From: CANNBR01 sp964592275
Lineage (GTDB): Bacteria > Babelota > Babeliae > Babelales > CAIQNR01
Direction: 5' to 3'
DNA: 49,376 bases
Assembly (NCBI GenBank): GCA_964592275.1
Contig: CAZQDJ010000005.1
Location: 1 to 49,376, forward strand
The position numbers and the translations under genes are program-made. This document shows, piece by piece, positions 8,303 through 16,963 of this stretch. The notes below the pieces were generated by a model that was not told the origin of the DNA, did not search any database, and worked only from the letters and a program-made list of their open reading frames with translations. Every line of letters starts with the position of its first letter. Position 1 is the stretch's first letter.

Positions 8303-8896
8303 ATGGGACGAAGAGAGTGCGTAGGATTGGTGCTCAGATACAGCGGCAATGGAACACTTTCGATTCTTAGCCCGCAAGAAGGTCGTATTGAAAAAAGATG
8401 GTTCAAGCCTGTTTATCGAGGACCATTGCATCGTGGCTCAGTCATTTCATATGTCAGCGAAAAAAAGCCGGGACAACAAGTAGAAATTATCGAACATCTT
8501 GATCTTGAAATTTGTGCAACAACGTTAGGACTTCAGGATATTTATCTTCTCCATTACATTCTTGAACTTTGTTATAATTTTATTCCAATTGGTAGCGAAG
8601 CCAAACAACTATTTTATTTTTTGATTGAATTATTTCAGCAATTTTGCCCTTCTCTTACGCCTGTTCAAAAAAAAATTGTTTTGTGTAAACTTTTTGCTTT
8701 GCTAGGGGTATGCCCTGATGAAGCATCGGTACAAATTATAGCAAATGAATTGCGTAAAATGCCTATTGACAAGTTGCTTGATACCCCCCTAGAGTTGGAT
8801 TCAGAAAAGCTCATCAGTAGATGGCTCATCTGGTGTATAGAAATACATCCTAAAGGAAAGTTTTTTAAGGCTCTGCCTCTCTTACTTGAAAAGTGA
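8303..8896 (+). CDS. Divergent RecO-like DNA repair protein
   Basis: The 197-aa product has the layout of RecO, which loads RecA together with RecF and RecR. There is an N-terminal OB-fold-like segment (GLVLRYSGNGTLSILSPQEG), then a helical part with IYLLHYILELCYNFIP, and later KLFALLGVCPD where RecO has its 'LLxxLGyxP' segment. It is shorter than typical RecO (about 240 aa), and the zinc-binding cysteine cluster seen in many RecO proteins is absent. AAGGGAG lies before the ATG. The next gene starts close to, or overlapping, its stop, so the two are co-transcribed. The assignment rests on pattern resemblance and could be wrong. Confidence 0.5.
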   Translation: MGRRECVGLVLRYSGNGTLSILSPQEGRIEKRWFKPVYRGPLHRGSVISYVSEKKPGQQVEIIEHLDLEICATTLGLQDIYLLHYILELCYNFIPIGSEAKQLFYFLIELFQQFCPSLTPVQKKIVLCKLFALLGVCPDEASVQIIANELRKMPIDKLLDTPLELDSEKLISRWLIWCIEIHPKGKFFKALPLLLEK

Positions 8897-8903
8897 TGCT
8901 GCA

Positions 8904-11900
8904 ATGGAAAAAATAGTATCAATAGCCTTCCTGCTTATGTCTTCCTGTCTTCATGCAGATTTTTTTGACACCTTAAGCATTCCCAAAGTCGATAAATTTA
9001 ACGTTATTGTCGGTACCAATAAAATTACCGAAGACATTGCTCAACTGCAAAAGCAAGTAAATCTTTTACAAAAAGAAGAGCGTGATGCAAACGAAGAACT
9101 TGTTCTTCAATCAGAAAAGGTAAAGGGTCAGATAGCGCTTCTTGAGACAAGTAAATCTGCTGACACTCAATATACCAGCAAGCTTTTATTAACACTTAAA
9201 TCAATAAGTCAATCATTAACAACGCTTCGTTCATTGCGCAAAGAGATTGTTGCAAACGTTAAACAACATACAACTTTTTTGGAAGAACATTCTAAAGACC
9301 GTTTTGATGGTATTCTTTCCGAGCGAAAAACAATCTATACCTTTGATGATATACAAGATCTTGGTAATCAAATTGCAGGCCAAGAAGAGGTAGTCGAGCA
9401 TGAGCTATCTCGAAAAAAAGAACTTCTTCTTGATCTTGAAAATGGGGAAAAAAAGGTAGTAGTTACAGAAGAGTTTTATAAAAAAAAGCTGAAAGAACAA
9501 AGTGATTTTGGAAAAGGTCTTCAATCTGGTGAACGGCATGTTCGAATCAAAGGAGAATTACTGGATGCAGAAGTTGCTCTTGCACTATACGAGCGTGATT
9601 TAGCCCTCATTAAGGTTGAAGAAAAAAAGACAAAGTTAGCATTTGTAATCGATACCATTCTTATTCAAGAGCGCACCTTACAATCATTTAAGAAAAAATT
9701 AGATTTCATTGTTCGTATCTCTTTACGCGTTGACCTTGAAGACGTACATCAAGCTGAAGAAAAACTTAAAAAAGAAAAACAACAGTATCTGACAGTAACA
9801 GACTCTTATTTGCAGTCGATTGAAAAATCAACTTTGCAAAAAGACAAGGTAAAAAAAGAATTTTCATTTTTAGAAAAAAGTTACAGTGAACCAGGCGACA
9901 GCATTCAAAATTTGAATGAATGGTCTGCTTCCGTTGGCTCAGTTGAAGACTATTTAGTACTTGGAGAAATGGGTCTTAAGAATGACGAACTCCTTGTACT
10001 TGAACGAGAAATTGAATTACTTCACGCACAAATAGAATGCGAAAAAGAAAGATTTAAGGAGCAAGAACTTAATGCAGAAATGATTCTTTCATGGCACAAA
10101 ATGAAGCATCAGCGTTTTAAAACAAGTGATGAACTTCATGGAGAGGTAAAAAAATATCAGAACTATTCAGTTGAGCTACTTCGTGAACAGGCATCTAATG
10201 AGGATAAGCGTACAGCTGCTACCAACCGCTTAAATATGCAAAATCGTGCTCTTTCAAATCTCAAAAACCACAAAGAACAGTTGCGTAGTAAAAACAAAGG
10301 AATGATAGGACACGATGAAAATAAATATTCACGAATCATTGAATATTTTGATCAGGCCCAGATCCTTATTTCTCGTCAAATAGAGATAACAGGAAATCTT
10401 ATCGAAGTGTATTCAAAAGCACTCGTTTTCTTAAATAGTTCGCTCAAGCATATTGATGCAATGATTAATGAGTTACAGCGAACGAATTTATGGCATCGTT
10501 CTCGCGGTGCAATTTCATGGGATGGAATTAAAAATGTCTTTTCCGATACAAAAATATTTTTGAGTGATCTTCACACACTTGCGTCTCATTCTTTAACATC
10601 AGGATTTGATCTACCTCAAATAATTGATTCGTTACTTACAAGCCCACTTATTTTATTTCTCTTATTCGTAAAACTTTTAGCATTAGCAGCACTTTTTTGG
10701 GCTTTTTATTATTGCCTCCCACGCTTTTCAAAACAACTTCTTGCGGTTCAACGAGATTTTAGCGGGGTATATATTGTTGGGCGCATTTCAGGATTTATTT
10801 GTCTCTTTATATTTGAACACCTGAGCAGTCTTTTTTTATGGGTTATTGGGCTTTATTATTTTGGGTATTACGGTTCTTCTGAGTTGTATCCAAGTATGCT
10901 TTTTTATCTATTTTCGATTCCTTATCTTTTATATCTTTCTCGAAAAATGGTTCGCGCTTTTACCTCACTTAATCAAGAAAATAATTACGATATTGTAAAT
11001 GAATTATTTCAACCTCGTTTTGCCTTAATTTGTTATGTGTTTTTATATGCAACGATTATCATACTCTGCTTTAGAGAAGCTTTTTTGCTTGGCGGTTATT
11101 CAAAATCAGAGCTACCCAATATTCTTTTAGCCGCATATTCGATTATTATTCGCGGACTTCTCCTTACCTTTATTCGTAAAGAAGATTTACTAGGTCTCAT
11201 TCCTTCAAAAACACCTTTGTGGGCATGGATGTGGAATGTGGTGAATGATTATTATTATGTTTTATTGGGCATTTTTATTGTTGTTATGATCTTAAGCGAC
11301 CCATACATTGGCGGTTACGATAACCTAATGACCTATATTTTCTGGGGAGTGTTAGGTACAGCAATTGTTATAAAAACACTCTTTTTATTATATGGATTTT
11401 TTAGAAGAACATCGGTTCTTGTGTTTTTTTCTTCTGAACGGGAACTGTTACGCGAGCGTTTTTATTTAGCAAAAACCTGGTATAGCATTCTTGCCATTTT
11501 TCTTTTGGTTTTCTTTATCTTACTTGGGGTGTGGCTGATTTCCTGGTTCTGGGGCAAAACTATTCCACTCGGGCAACTTGCTGAGTTTTTTACTCAAAAA
11601 AGTATTATTGTAAGCATTGTTGATGGACAACATCAGAAAATCAGCGTTCTTGATATTTTGCGCACCATTTCGTTTATTCCATTAAGCGTAATGGTCGCTT
11701 CATTTATTGATAAATTTGTACTCTACCGTATTTTTGGCATGTTACTTGTCGATCCAGGGGTACATAACACCGTTTCAACTATTTCGTATTACATGTCTGC
11801 TATCACTGTAATAACACTTGGGTTGTGGTATGAGGGATTTGGATTTCTTGTTGTGTACTACCTCGGGCCGCTACTCTTTGGTATGGCATGGGCATTGCGT

Positions 11901-12443
11901 GATGTATTTAATGACTTTGTCGCTTATTTTATTATTCTTGTTCAGCGGCCGCTGAAAGTTGGCGATTATATTCGATTAGATCAAGAAGTGATGGGAGTTG
12001 TCAGAAGAATTACTCCACGCTCAGTCGTGTTACGTCGCCAAAATAGTTTCAGTATTATTGTTCCTAATTCTCGTATTATTCGTGACGTGGTAAGTAATTG
12101 GGATTACAGCAGAAGTTATATAGCATTTCCTGATATTATTGTTTCTGTTCGCTATTTTGAAGATCCAGAAAAAGTAAGGGATTTTTTATTACAAGCAATT
12201 CAAAGTACTAATAATATTTTAAACACTCCACCTCCTATTATTCGATTAGAAGACTTCACGGTAAATGGATTTACCTTCCTTGTACGCGCTTTTATTAGTT
12301 CAGAAAAAACACTTGAACAATGGGAAATTGCAAGTAATGTACGTTTTGCCATCGTTAAAACGCTGCGCAGTCACGGCATAGATCTATCGTTTCCTATTCA
12401 AATTGTTCATCTTAAAAAAGATGATACATCACAGAATTACTGA
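8904..12443 (+). CDS. Large MscS/MscK-type mechanosensitive channel
   Basis: This 1179-aa membrane protein would open under membrane tension to release solutes during osmotic downshock. It has a signal peptide (MEKIVSIAFLLMSSCLHA), a long periplasmic coiled-coil region (about residues 35-560, rich in Lys/Glu with heptad-like Leu), many transmembrane helices (about 575-990), and a C-terminal MscS core: GPLLFGMAWALRDVFNDF as the pore helix, then LKVGDYIRLDQEVMGVVRRI and NSFSIIVPNSRI of the beta domain. This is the MscK/YbdG-like large architecture. The ATG at 8904 is used; an in-frame TTG at 8886 overlaps the previous gene. The ribosome-binding site is weak, so translation is probably coupled to the RecO-like gene. 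Confidence 0.92.
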   Translation: MEKIVSIAFLLMSSCLHADFFDTLSIPKVDKFNVIVGTNKITEDIAQLQKQVNLLQKEERDANEELVLQSEKVKGQIALLETSKSADTQYTSKLLLTLKSISQSLTTLRSLRKEIVANVKQHTTFLEEHSKDRFDGILSERKTIYTFDDIQDLGNQIAGQEEVVEHELSRKKELLLDLENGEKKVVVTEEFYKKKLKEQSDFGKGLQSGERHVRIKGELLDAEVALALYERDLALIKVEEKKTKLAFVIDTILIQERTLQSFKKKLDFIVRISLRVDLEDVHQAEEKLKKEKQQYLTVTDSYLQSIEKSTLQKDKVKKEFSFLEKSYSEPGDSIQNLNEWSASVGSVEDYLVLGEMGLKNDELLVLEREIELLHAQIECEKERFKEQELNAEMILSWHKMKHQRFKTSDELHGEVKKYQNYSVELLREQASNEDKRTAATNRLNMQNRALSNLKNHKEQLRSKNKGMIGHDENKYSRIIEYFDQAQILISRQIEITGNLIEVYSKALVFLNSSLKHIDAMINELQRTNLWHRSRGAISWDGIKNVFSDTKIFLSDLHTLASHSLTSGFDLPQIIDSLLTSPLILFLLFVKLLALAALFWAFYYCLPRFSKQLLAVQRDFSGVYIVGRISGFICLFIFEHLSSLFLWVIGLYYFGYYGSSELYPSMLFYLFSIPYLLYLSRKMVRAFTSLNQENNYDIVNELFQPRFALICYVFLYATIIILCFREAFLLGGYSKSELPNILLAAYSIIIRGLLLTFIRKEDLLGLIPSKTPLWAWMWNVVNDYYYVLLGIFIVVMILSDPYIGGYDNLMTYIFWGVLGTAIVIKTLFLLYGFFRRTSVLVFFSSERELLRERFYLAKTWYSILAIFLLVFFILLGVWLISWFWGKTIPLGQLAEFFTQKSIIVSIVDGQHQKISVLDILRTISFIPLSVMVASFIDKFVLYRIFGMLLVDPGVHNTVSTISYYMSAITVITLGLWYEGFGFLVVYYLGPLLFGMAWALRDVFNDFVAYFIILVQRPLKVGDYIRLDQEVMGVVRRITPRSVVLRRQNSFSIIVPNSRIIRDVVSNWDYSRSYIAFPDIIVSVRYFEDPEKVRDFLLQAIQSTNNILNTPPPIIRLEDFTVNGFTFLVRAFISSEKTLEQWEIASNVRFAIVKTLRSHGIDLSFPIQIVHLKKDDTSQNY

Positions 12444-12494
12444 GAAGAATTATTGGTAGCATAAGCTCCTCATCGCATTATCAATAATTCTGTG
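12430..12494 (+). terminator. Inverted repeats between mscS and alaS, probable terminator
   Basis: AGAATTATTG (12446-12455) pairs with CAATAATTCT (12482-12491). CACAGAATTA (12430-12439, inside the mscS end) can instead pair with TAATTCTGTG (12485-12494). The two pairings exclude each other because they share the right arm. A TTCTTTT run follows. The simplest reading is a leaky terminator of the mscS unit; an attenuator for alaS is conceivable. Confidence 0.4.
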
Positions 12495-12586
12495 ATATTC
12501 TTTTAAAAAATAATTTCTGCCCTTTATAGCCATTTATTTTGATATAAAGCGGATAGCTAACGCGCTTACGCTTAAAGGAAGTACTT

Positions 12587-15181
12587 ATGAAATCAATGGA
12601 AATTCGCCAAAAATTTTTTGATTTTTTTACTAAACACGGCCACAAGCACGTTGATAGTTCATCACTAATCCCCGCTCAAGATCCAACTTTACTATTTACT
12701 AATGCAGGTATGAATCAGTTCAAAGATCTTTTTTTAGGTAATGAAAAACAAAGCTATAAAACAGCAGTTACCATTCAAAAATGTGTACGCGCGGGCGGAA
12801 AACATAATGACTTAGACAATGTTGGCTTTACTAAACGACATCTTACTTTTTTTGAAATGATGGGTAATTTTTCTTTCGGTGATTATTTTAAAAAAGAAGC
12901 TATTTTTTATGCTTGGACTTTTTTAATTAAAGAATTAGGAATAGATCCAAACGAAATGTTTGTTTCCGTCTATGAAGAAGACAATGAAGCATTTGAAATA
13001 TGGAACAAAGATATGAAGGTTCCTGCTGAGCGCATTATGCGCTTTGGTAAAAAAGATAATTTTTGGCAAATGGGCAATTCAGGTCCATGCGGTCCTTGTA
13101 CCGAAATTTATGTTGACCAACGCCCACAAAACGAACGTACAACACCGCCAACTTACGAAGATTTCGATAAAGGTAGATTGCTTGAAATTTGGAACAACGT
13201 GTTTATGCAATTCGATCTTCAAGAAAATGGTTCCCTTAATCCTCTTACTCAAACAGGCGTTGACACTGGTATGGGACTTGAACGAGTTACCTGTGTACTG
13301 CAAGGTGTCGATACTGTCTACGAAACAGATATTTTTCTGCCATTGATCAAAGCGATTGAAGAACTTACTGGTGTACACTATGCCTCGCAAGACATTAAAG
13401 TTAAAGCAGCGTTTCATGTTTTAGCGGATCACATTCGTTCTTCTTCATTAATTATTGCTGATGGCGGTTCCCCTTCAAATGAAGGTCGCGGGTATGTATT
13501 ACGCAAAATCATTCGTCGCGCTGCACTATTTGCACAAAAACTCACTTCAAAAAATATTTTCCCCGAGCTTGCACAGGCATTTATTAAACAAATGTCTCCT
13601 ATCTATCCGGAACTCAAAGTAAACGAAACAATGATCGTTAATTTACTCCGTAACGAGATTGAACAATTTGCACAAAACCTCATTCGCGGACAAAATATTC
13701 TTACAGAATTTTTGGAAGAACAAAAACAATCAAAACATATCACTGGCGAACAAGCATTTAAACTCTATGACACGTATGGATTCCCTTTTGAAGTTACCAA
13801 TGTTGTAGCACAAGAACGTGGCTACCAAGTTGATTTTGAAGGCTTTCAAGAAGCAATGGAAAAGCAGCGCAAACTTTCAGGTAAAAAAATGAAAGACGCC
13901 ACTAAAGAAATTGAGCTTCCAGAATCAATAAAAACTAAATTTGTAGGCTATGAACAAACAAACTGTACCTCAAAAATAATTGGGCTCCTGGTTAATGATG
14001 TTCTGGTTACCGAAGCTCCTGTAAGTTCAGATGTCTGGGTCATCACCCAAGAATGTCCATTTTTTGTAACAACTGGTGGTCAAGTTGATGATCAAGGATG
14101 GATAAAGATTGATGGAAAACAAGCAAACCTTACTGGATTGCGCAAACTCAATGGTGCTATCGCTTTTCAAATAACTACTCCTGTAGCTCTCAAAGTTGGC
14201 AGTTCAGTAGAGCAACAAGTTGAACTTTCAAGCCGCATCATGACCATGAACAACCACACTGCTACCCATTTACTCCAAGCAGCGCTCATTCAATTATTTG
14301 GTAAACAAATTAAACAAGCAGGTTCAGTTGTTCACCCTGACTACCTTCGCTTCGACTTTACTTTTCATAAAAATTTAACTGAAGAAGAAATTTCCCAAGT
14401 CGAAACCATTATCAACAATAAAATCCGTGAAAACATTGGAGTAGAGGTTTTTGAAACGACCTATAAAAAAGCGCTTGATCATGGAATTATTGCTATTTTT
14501 GGTGAAAAATACAATCCAGAATGCGTACGCGTTGTTGATGTTCCTGGCTTTTCTGCAGAACTCTGTGGAGGAACTCATGTCCCCTCAACGGGAGTTATAG
14601 GACTCTTCAAGATTACAGAAATAGGTGCACTTTCTGCTGGAGTACGTCGAATTTTTGCAGTCACTGGACCTCGAGGTGTTGAACTTCTGCAAAAAAACTT
14701 CAATACGGTCAAGGCTTTGAGTCAAGAATTTAAAATAAAACCTGAAGAAGTTGTACAAGCGGTTGAAAAGCAACGATGCAACCTTCAAGAATCTCAGCTA
14801 CACGTTAAAAATCTTAAAAAAGAGCTTACCAAAGCGCATATTCCTTTATGGCTTTCTAAGGTTGAAACAATTAAACACATTCCATTCTTATATCTTCACT
14901 TAGATAACCAATCAACTGACGACTTACGAGAAACAGCAAACCTATTACAAGCTCAAAAAACAGCTTTTTATTTCTTGATTAGCAATGAAGGTGGAAGATC
15001 AAATTTCCATGCAAATGTTTCTCCGAGTTATCAAAACAAGTTTGATACAGCAAGCTTTGCTATCTGGCTTAAAACTGTCGCTGGACTTTCTGGTGGCGGA
15101 AAAACAGGCATAGTGCAAGGTGGTGGCCCTACCGCATCAAAGCAGCTTGAACAACAGATTAAAGATTACTTACTTCAATAA
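12587..15181 (+). CDS. alaS: Alanyl-tRNA synthetase
   Basis: AlaRS charges tRNA-Ala with alanine and clears mischarged Ser/Gly. The 864-aa length is close to the usual 870-880. The class II catalytic core starts at MEIRQKFFDFFTKHGH, with motif 2 around FTKRHLTFFEMMGNFSFGDY. The editing domain has HTATH (His557, His561) and CGGTH (Cys660, His664), so all four zinc ligands are present. The C-Ala domain ends with GGGKTGIVQGGGP. AAAGGAAG precedes the ATG at 12587; an internal ATG at residue 4 is an alternative. Its 3' end overlaps the convergent trmH by 12 bp. Nothing suggests loss of function. Confidence 0.98.
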   Translation: MKSMEIRQKFFDFFTKHGHKHVDSSSLIPAQDPTLLFTNAGMNQFKDLFLGNEKQSYKTAVTIQKCVRAGGKHNDLDNVGFTKRHLTFFEMMGNFSFGDYFKKEAIFYAWTFLIKELGIDPNEMFVSVYEEDNEAFEIWNKDMKVPAERIMRFGKKDNFWQMGNSGPCGPCTEIYVDQRPQNERTTPPTYEDFDKGRLLEIWNNVFMQFDLQENGSLNPLTQTGVDTGMGLERVTCVLQGVDTVYETDIFLPLIKAIEELTGVHYASQDIKVKAAFHVLADHIRSSSLIIADGGSPSNEGRGYVLRKIIRRAALFAQKLTSKNIFPELAQAFIKQMSPIYPELKVNETMIVNLLRNEIEQFAQNLIRGQNILTEFLEEQKQSKHITGEQAFKLYDTYGFPFEVTNVVAQERGYQVDFEGFQEAMEKQRKLSGKKMKDATKEIELPESIKTKFVGYEQTNCTSKIIGLLVNDVLVTEAPVSSDVWVITQECPFFVTTGGQVDDQGWIKIDGKQANLTGLRKLNGAIAFQITTPVALKVGSSVEQQVELSSRIMTMNNHTATHLLQAALIQLFGKQIKQAGSVVHPDYLRFDFTFHKNLTEEEISQVETIINNKIRENIGVEVFETTYKKALDHGIIAIFGEKYNPECVRVVDVPGFSAELCGGTHVPSTGVIGLFKITEIGALSAGVRRIFAVTGPRGVELLQKNFNTVKALSQEFKIKPEEVVQAVEKQRCNLQESQLHVKNLKKELTKAHIPLWLSKVETIKHIPFLYLHLDNQSTDDLRETANLLQAQKTAFYFLISNEGGRSNFHANVSPSYQNKFDTASFAIWLKTVAGLSGGGKTGIVQGGGPTASKQLEQQIKDYLLQ

Positions 15182-15874
15182 TGGTTTATTGTTTTCGTGC
15201 AGTTTTAAAAAAGCAGCCTTCATAAGTTCAGGACGTTCAACTGAGTGTTCCATCCATTCAAGCTCAAGATCAAATTGCTCTTCAGGAGTGAGCTGCCAAT
15301 GAATAATGGAAGCGCGAAGTCGAGTTGTTATATCGTACAAGCAAAGAGCCGCACTTACTGCAACATTAAAGCTTTCTACAAAGCCATATTGTGGTATTGA
15401 AACACGCTCATCAGCAGCGGCAAGCGCTTCATCTGAAAGGCCTGATATTTCAGTTCCAAACACAAATGCTATTTTTTTATCGACCGGAATATCAGAAAGT
15501 TTTTTAGTGGCATGAGGAGATGTTGCAACTACCGTGTACCCTTGTTTTTGCAAGTTCTCAATGCACGCAAGGGTTGGATTAGAGTAATTTTTTAATTGAT
15601 ACCGGTGTAATGTCATCCATTGAATTGCCCCACGAGCAATATTTGTTTTGATATCAATCACCGTTTCACGTTCAATAGAATAGGCATCCTGAAGCCCCAT
15701 CGCTTCGCATGTCCGCATAATTGCAGCAACATTTTGCGATTGAGCAACATCTTCGAGCGCTATTGTAACATGACGAGTCCGCAAAAGAAGAATCTCTTTA
15801 ATTTTTTCTTGCCGTTCTTTGGTGACAAATTTTTTCAGATAATGAAGGTAGGCTAATTTTTTTTCTTTATTCAT
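15170..15874 (-). CDS. trmH: tRNA (guanosine-2'-O)-methyltransferase TrmH (SpoU family)
   Basis: A SPOUT-fold methyltransferase of 234 aa that methylates the 2'-OH of guanosine, typically G18 in the tRNA D-loop. Family motifs are visible: motif 1 QSQNVAAIMRTCEAMGL, motif 2 IAFVFGTEISGLSDEAL, and motif 3 IPQYGFVESFNVAVSAAL, which forms the SAM knot. It is more like TrmH than rRNA methyltransferase RlmB, which has an N-terminal substrate domain missing here; other SpoU targets cannot be excluded. No ribosome-binding site is seen. A TATACT (15882-15887, minus strand) ends exactly 7 bases before the ATG, so the mRNA may be leaderless. It is convergent with alaS. Confidence 0.9.
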   Translation of the reverse strand: MNKEKKLAYLHYLKKFVTKERQEKIKEILLLRTRHVTIALEDVAQSQNVAAIMRTCEAMGLQDAYSIERETVIDIKTNIARGAIQWMTLHRYQLKNYSNPTLACIENLQKQGYTVVATSPHATKKLSDIPVDKKIAFVFGTEISGLSDEALAAADERVSIPQYGFVESFNVAVSAALCLYDITTRLRASIIHWQLTPEEQFDLELEWMEHSVERPELMKAAFLKLHENNKPLLK

Positions 15875-15978
15875 AGAAAAAAGTATATCAGATTCTTAAA
15901 AACACGCTCTTTCATCTTTTAAAAAACAAGGTTATAACTAAGGCCACGTTTTCTGAAAATTAAGAACTGGAGCTTCTC

Positions 15979-16961
15979 ATGAAACTAAAAAAACTACCTC
16001 TCATACTTATTTTATGGTCTCAATCGCTTTCTTCAGCACAGCAAGGAGGCACTACCATTAATCTTTATTTTGGCTCCCCAGGACAAACCTCATCAGTTCC
16101 TTCACAAATTATTAATGTAGGCGCTTCCAATACTTCCGGAGTCGAAATTGCATCAAAAACACTAATAGACACAAAATTGCATACAGATCAAAAATCAGAT
16201 CAAAAATCAGATCAAAAATCAGATCAAAAATCAGATCANNNNNNNNNNNNNNNNNNNNNNNNNNNNNNNNNNNNNNNNNNNNNNNNNNNNNNNNNNNNNN
16301 NNNNNNNNNNNNNNNNNNNNNNNNNNNNNNNNNNNNNNCAGATCAAAAATCAGATCAAAAATCAGATCAAAAATCAGATCAAAAATCAGATCAGGAAAAC
16401 AAACAAGCCACACATCACAAAAATAAAAATGATTTACACCAACATATGGTAACTTCACCGTCAGAAAAAACATCTTCTATTTTTGGAAAGTTTGGATTCA
16501 AACAAGCACTCTATCTTACAGCCGGAACACTTGTCTGCGCTTATGCATTGCGCACTATCATCATCCACCAGACAACACAAGTTTTAAAAAGAAAACGTTC
16601 CTGGTGCAACTGGAAACACGAACTTTCATTTCAAGAACTCACACAAGAACGTCCTGAAAAACTTTCTCAAGAATTATTAACAGCTATTCAAGAGAGACAC
16701 TTTAATCATCATAATCCAGCAGATCATGTCTACCCTGTAACCCAATTTTTAGATGCGATTTATCGTGAAACAACGATTCTTAATCACTACCTAAAACTTA
16801 TAAAATGGGAACAAAAATTTCAGCTTTATAGAATCTATTCACACAAAGACCTGACTTCTGTCGTTACCCAACGACTTGATAAATTAATCTATCTTAAAAG
16901 TCTCTTTTTTGATTGGGCACGCGAACATCGAACAAACCGAAGCTTACGAACAACGGCATAA
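15979..16961 (+). CDS. Secreted/membrane protein with DQKS tandem repeats, interrupted by assembly gap
   Basis: I do not recognise the family. The protein starts with a signal peptide (MKLKKLPLILILWSQSLSSA), then QQGGTTINLYFGSPG and a low-complexity part. Next come DQKS tetrapeptide repeats encoded by a 12-bp tandem repeat, broken by 100 Ns (16239-16338). After the gap the repeats resume in the frame of a downstream open stretch: DQENKQATHHKNKND, then HMVTSPSEKTSSIFGKFGF, a transmembrane helix (ALYLTAGTLVCAYALRTIII) and a charged C-terminal domain of about 130 aa. The two halves are one base out of frame only because the gap is a fixed 100. Repeat phase demands a true gap of 5+12n bases, which restores one frame. 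It is convergent with the MCE gene, 2 bp away. Confidence 0.75.
16186..16392 (+). repeat. 12-bp tandem repeat (GATCAAAAATCA) encoding DQKS
   Basis: Four complete units plus five bases (16186-16238) precede the gap, and four complete units (16341-16388) plus a partial unit follow it. All visible units are identical, which suggests recent expansion and explains the assembly break. Copy number is unknown. Confidence 0.95.
16239..16338. other. Assembly gap of exactly 100 N
   Basis: A round 100-base run of N inside the 12-bp tandem repeat. It is a placeholder of unknown true length; repeat phase requires 5+12n bases. Confidence 0.97.
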
Positions 16962-16963
16962 AA

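Noticed and set aside
12444..12586. T-box riboswitch before alaS
   Set aside because: No T-box consensus or specifier stem, and the leader is too short.
16186..16392. Short tandem repeats as a CRISPR array
   Set aside because: Units are contiguous 12-mers without spacers, in frame with a signal-peptide protein.
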